Part shown: positions 60,502 through 64,000 of the stretch, in pieces
How the letters are laid out: each line of letters begins with the position of its first letter
Numbering within the stretch: the stretch's first letter is position 1
Source of the DNA: Pseudoscleropodium purum
Taxonomy: Eukaryota > Streptophyta > Bryopsida > Hypnales > Brachytheciaceae
Length of the DNA stretch: 64,000 bases
Direction: 5' to 3'
Assembly: GCA_963969395.1 (NCBI GenBank)
Contig: OZ017797.1
Span: forward strand, 39,432,001 to 39,496,000
Translations under genes and position numbers: made by a program
Notes under the pieces: generated by a model
Seen by the model: only the letters and a program-made list of their open reading frames with translations
Told to the model about the DNA's origin: nothing
Databases searched by the model: none

Positions 60502-60773
60502 CTAGCCAAATTGAACTGTTGTTGATGAAACAGATTCAACTCTTGCTCCCACTTGGCTTGCTGTAACCTTCAATCTCCTACTCCAAAAAGGGCATGTCAC
60601 TTCTCCAATTGAACTTTGTCTCCCATATAGGGAACCGCTACTTCTTCCTTCACCAGCTTGGCTTTATCTTCTTTAATTCCACAACTTGGATTTATGTGAT
60701 TTTTATCACTGCACCACTGACACTTCTTCTTTCCTGAATTGGAGCTCGGACTCTTACTCTCATTACTCTCCAT
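60502..60773 (-). pseudogene. Decayed ORF with CCHC zinc knuckle, split by the gypsy element
   Basis: From an ATG at 60771-60773 the minus strand reads MESNESKSPSSNSGKKK and then a zinc knuckle, CQWCSDKNHINPSC (Cys-x2-Cys-x4-His-x4-Cys). Next come KAKLVKEEVAVPYMGDKVQL, two in-frame stops (about 60596 and 60570), and QAKWEQELNLFHQQQFNLA. The frame crosses the gypsy insertion point and ends at 54096. A knuckle preceded by basic residues is usual in retroelement gag proteins but also occurs in nucleic-acid-binding proteins of DNA transposons. It borders the motif array, so it may belong to the same element. I do not recognise the family. Confidence 0.55.
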
Positions 60774-63700
60774 GACTCATTCTACTTTGCAACTCCTAAT
60801 TGAGTATAATCAATTAACCCTCATGCCTTGAATATCCTCCCTAAATGGATCTGACTGGCACTCTTAAACACTCAAGTAGGAATCGACACAACAAAGAAAC
60901 TAAAAACTGCAAATTAACTTTCACCTTTAGAGCACTCACAAATAATTCAGACCTTCATACATATCTCCAACTTCTCGAATTGGATCACATGATAAATCAT
61001 TCATACAACCATTAATTTCCAATTCAGTATCACTTACGGACTGCCAAACTCCAATTTGGCAAAATCAGCACATTGATTTAGTTCATAACTTGTAAACACA
61101 CATACATACCATTCACCAATTTGCTTAATCCATACTTTATTCAGCCGAATAGGTGACATATCATCATTACAAACATGATTTTCCTTTCCTTTCCTAACTG
61201 ATTCACTCCAATTAGTTCACTGTTCTAAAATCTCCCACTCGGACTACACAATTTCTGCACCCAATCACCTTTTATTAACATATAATACCAATTTGGCTAA
61301 ACAGTAATCACAACCAAATTCATCTCATACTCCAAAAATTCACTACCAGATTTCCATCATAACATCCTAATAGGCTAGCATCATCATGCATAAATCCTAA
61401 TAGGACTAAATCATTCAACTTCCATAGCCATCATTCCAATGCTGCCTCACAACCACCGATTAGGACTAAAATTCTTCAACTGCCACTCGCTCATAAACCA
61501 AATTGGACTTCACGCCCACCACTACAATCACCAATTCAATTAAAAGAACTTCCACTTCCTCCACAGGAACAAGTACAGACAAATAAAAACACACACGACC
61601 GATTAGGACTCTCACAAATAAACATATACAAAACCAAATAGAAAAATAAAAACGCAGCCACTCAAACTGGGACTCGCACTAGACTCTCTCAAACAGTGGG
61701 TCCCTTCCAAATCGGTAAACTCTGCCTTAAATCCTCAAACCAGGCGGTTCCTTAACCAATTTGGAAACACCTCAAAACTCTCAAACTGCCAAATAGGAAC
61801 CTCAAACATAACCGCTATTGCATAACTGCACGTATAATCCTAATTGAAAAACGACCACAACTCCAAATTGGTTAAAAGACCAGACAGACTTAACCAAGAA
61901 TAAGAACACATGACATTCCAAATCGGAATCACCATCCTATTCTACCAATTAGGATCCTCAACTTCCGACTAGGTTGATTCTCGACATCAATTCACAACTC
62001 ACTCCTGCATACTCCGATTTGGAAATAAATACACAGCAATGACGACCCAAGTTGGTTTATTAACATACAAAATCACCCATTTGGAACACCAAATCAAAAA
62101 AACATAACCAAAATAGCACCAAATAGACACAAAAAAAAATGCAAAAATAAAATCCTATTAGGTTGTTTACAGCATAGGAGTGCAATCAGTGAGTTGCATG
62201 TCAACAAGGCATTTTTTAATATAATGATGGTGAGACATCATCATGCCTTGAGTATTGTAGATGAAATGAATGCTAAGATAGAGTGATAAATTGCCAAGTA
62301 CAGTCATGTAGAAGGCCTAGTTGGTTGTAATCTTTGAATTTTTGAATGTATCTTTTTGGGTCGTATGATTATGTTTTGTGGGTTTTTGTGTTATTTGTTT
62401 ACCAATTTGGTCATTTTGAGGGGTGTTTATATGACATGATTTTAGTTTCCAAATGGGATTTTGGGGAGATCAGTCGTCTGTTGGGTTTTGGTTGAATCAA
62501 GTCAGTGGATAAATGGTAGTTGATGTCCAATTTGGAATTTTGTTATATGTCCAATTCAAGATGACTGATCTGAATGGGAAGGTTAGGCAATTGCTAATTC
62601 CTAGTTGGATGGTTGAAGTTTCAATTCCAAATGGTATTGGTTTATAGTGTGTGTTTGCCAAGTCGGTTAGTGAATGCAGGTGGTTGTGCTGCCTAGTTGG
62701 TTAAGGAACCGTTGGTCTATCCTATATAGTGGATCATTCCAATTTGGTTTGGCACCTAGTGTCGAAGAGTGTCCACTGCGAGTCCCAGTCCAAGTTGGTT
62801 GCATATGTTTTTGATTTTTGGTGTGTGTGATTTTGTGTGAATGTTTGATTGTTTGTGTGAGTTCTAGTTGGGAGCTGAATTTGTTAGAGTGAATGGCATA
62901 AGTCAATCCTAGTCGGAAAGAAGTGCAATGTGTGCACTGTGCAGGGAGAATTCGGTTTGAATGTGGAGAATGGTTCGAAGTGGGAGAAACAAGTTAGAGT
63001 GAAGAATGTTTGTCAATGTATGAGTGTGGCAGCAATTCAACAAGATTTAATATTTCCTAGTTGGAGAGAGTGAACTTGCAGGAAGTTGAAGTGATTACCA
63101 AGTGGGTGAGAAATTGACGAATTGTGAGTGAGGAATTCAAGTTGGTATGATGAAGATTTAGTTAGTGAGATTGTGTTATGGAAGCTTTGTAGAAGCGGTA
63201 GTTGGTGGATAAGAAATTCAAGGCTAAGTCCTAGTTGGAGATTAAAAGAAAGGACTTAGAGACTATTAGAGTGCAGGGGAGTTAGTAAACATTCGAAGTA
63301 TGGAAGTTGGAAACTTATTGTAGTAACGGTGATATTTTCACCAATTCAGCATTATATGAAAAGAATTATTTGTCAAATTGGTGTTCAGTGTGTGTGGGAG
63401 ATATTGTGTTACAAATCGGGAATGAAATTTGTGTAGCACATCTGCACATGTGATTTATCTAGTCCTATTTGGAGTATTTTAGTAAAACTAAAGTCTGGTT
63501 AATTTCCAAGTCGGAAGTTGGTGTATTGTGGTGTCATTGTAGTATGTGGGAATTAGTTGGTTGTGTTTGAAATTATGAATGCAAGTCCAATTTGGTTGTG
63601 TATGGAGTGTTATGTGTGTGGCTGTATGAATTTCAAGTTGGTCTGTGAGTTCAAGTTTGCCGTGTAAGTTGCCGAATCAAAAAGCTGTATGATGGTGCAA

Positions 63701-63990
63701 AGTGGTTTAGTTTTATGTGAAGTATGAGTCCAATTCAGAGAAAAAAGGCTGTAGTTGCAGAGCCCAAGTCGGAGTTGAAAGATTAGACAGTGAAGATGCC
63801 AAAGTGGTGAAAGATTGGGACCAAAGTGAAAGGGAAATGCTGAATCCAATTTGGGAGATAAGTGGAATACATAATAAAGTATTAAAAAAATAAAAAAAAT
63901 AAAAAAAGGAATAAATAATTAATAATTTTAGGAATAAAAGAATGAATTTAAGGAACAATTGTCCTTGCTTGGTGTTTGTGTAGGCCAAGA
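60774..63990. repeat. Array of the palindromic motif CCNANTNGG within a large inverted repeat
   Basis: Exact CCNANTNGG occurrences start at 60548, 61051, 61145, 61235, 61288, 61366, 61396, 61456, 61498, 61599, 61707, 61756, 61789, 61863, 61918, 61945, 61965, 62014, 62047, 62076, 62154, 62316, 62402, 62449, 62527, 62600, 62658, 62692, 62739, 62790, 62908, 63056, 63098, 63230, 63464, 63506, 63587, 63764 and 63846. Common forms are CCAATTTGG, CCTAGTTGG, CCAAGTCGG, CCGATTAGG and CCTAATAGG. The sequence between motifs is not repeated. Left of about 62160 the plus strand is C/A-rich, right of about 62310 G/T-rich. The reverse complement of the left part aligns with the right part at TTCCAAATGGGATTTTG, TTGGTTAAGGAACCG and GCGAGTCCCAGT, in order. 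No gene is recognisable inside. Confidence 0.85.
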
Positions 63991-64000
63991 AGGCGTAATT

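Noticed and set aside
60548..63854. CRISPR-like array
   Set aside because: The motif is only 9 bp, spacing is irregular, there are no adjacent cas genes and the DNA is plant nuclear.
60548..63854. CArG boxes (MADS-domain sites)
   Set aside because: CArG is CC, six A/T, GG (10 bp). These motifs are 9 bp and tolerate C or G in variable positions.

Overview
This window is nuclear DNA of a land plant. It holds five plant-type genes, most with many introns, in AT-rich DNA full of transposon remnants. The genes are a 2-oxoglutarate/Fe(II) dioxygenase, an F-box/kelch protein, a small secreted protein, an HDA9-type histone deacetylase and a mitochondrial 4-hydroxybenzoate polyprenyltransferase (COQ2/PPT1). 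Roughly one gene per 13 kb, long repeat-filled introns and a chromodomain Ty3/gypsy element would fit a non-flowering lineage (bryophyte, lycophyte or fern), but the sequence alone does not fix the species.

Layout. 0.3-2.6 kb: degenerate tandem repeats and a long inverted repeat. 3.6-8.3 kb (minus): dioxygenase in 11 exons. 8.3-17.5 kb: intergenic, with a CACTA-type MITE that has a target duplication, two members of another inverted-repeat family and dispersed repeats. 18.4-19.9 kb (plus): F-box/kelch gene with one frame break. 23.3-24.3 kb: a Mutator-like MITE with a 9-bp target duplication, just upstream of the secreted-protein gene. 28.4-34.3 kb (plus): HDAC in 14 exons. 35.9-45.9 kb (minus): COQ2 in 7 exons, whose introns carry tandem repeats, a foldback element and a tRNA-derived SINE. 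46.5-47.5 kb: a Stowaway-like MITE with a second element inserted at TTAA. 48.7-48.9 kb: a GC-rich hAT-type MITE. 52.9-53.8 kb: a decayed copia 3' end. 54.1-60.5 kb: a nearly complete but defective Ty3/gypsy chromovirus (minus). 60.5-64 kb: an unusual motif array.

The most striking structure is the right end. From about 60.5 to 63.9 kb a 9-bp palindromic motif, CCNANTNGG, occurs 39 times exactly, with many one-mismatch copies. The array sits in a large imperfect inverted repeat whose strand composition switches from C/A-rich to G/T-rich near 62.2 kb. Next to it is a decayed ORF with a CCHC zinc knuckle, which the gypsy element split with a 5-bp duplication. I read this as one end, or the middle, of an uncharacterised mobile element whose protein may have bound the motif. 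The sequence supports the array and the inverted repeat directly; the element and its function are inference.

The five genes do not form a pathway. HDAC acts on chromatin, COQ2 in mitochondrial ubiquinone synthesis, and the F-box protein would act in SCF ubiquitin ligases. Exon coordinates were derived by hand from GT/AG sites, reading-frame continuity and remembered family conservation. No alignment was run.
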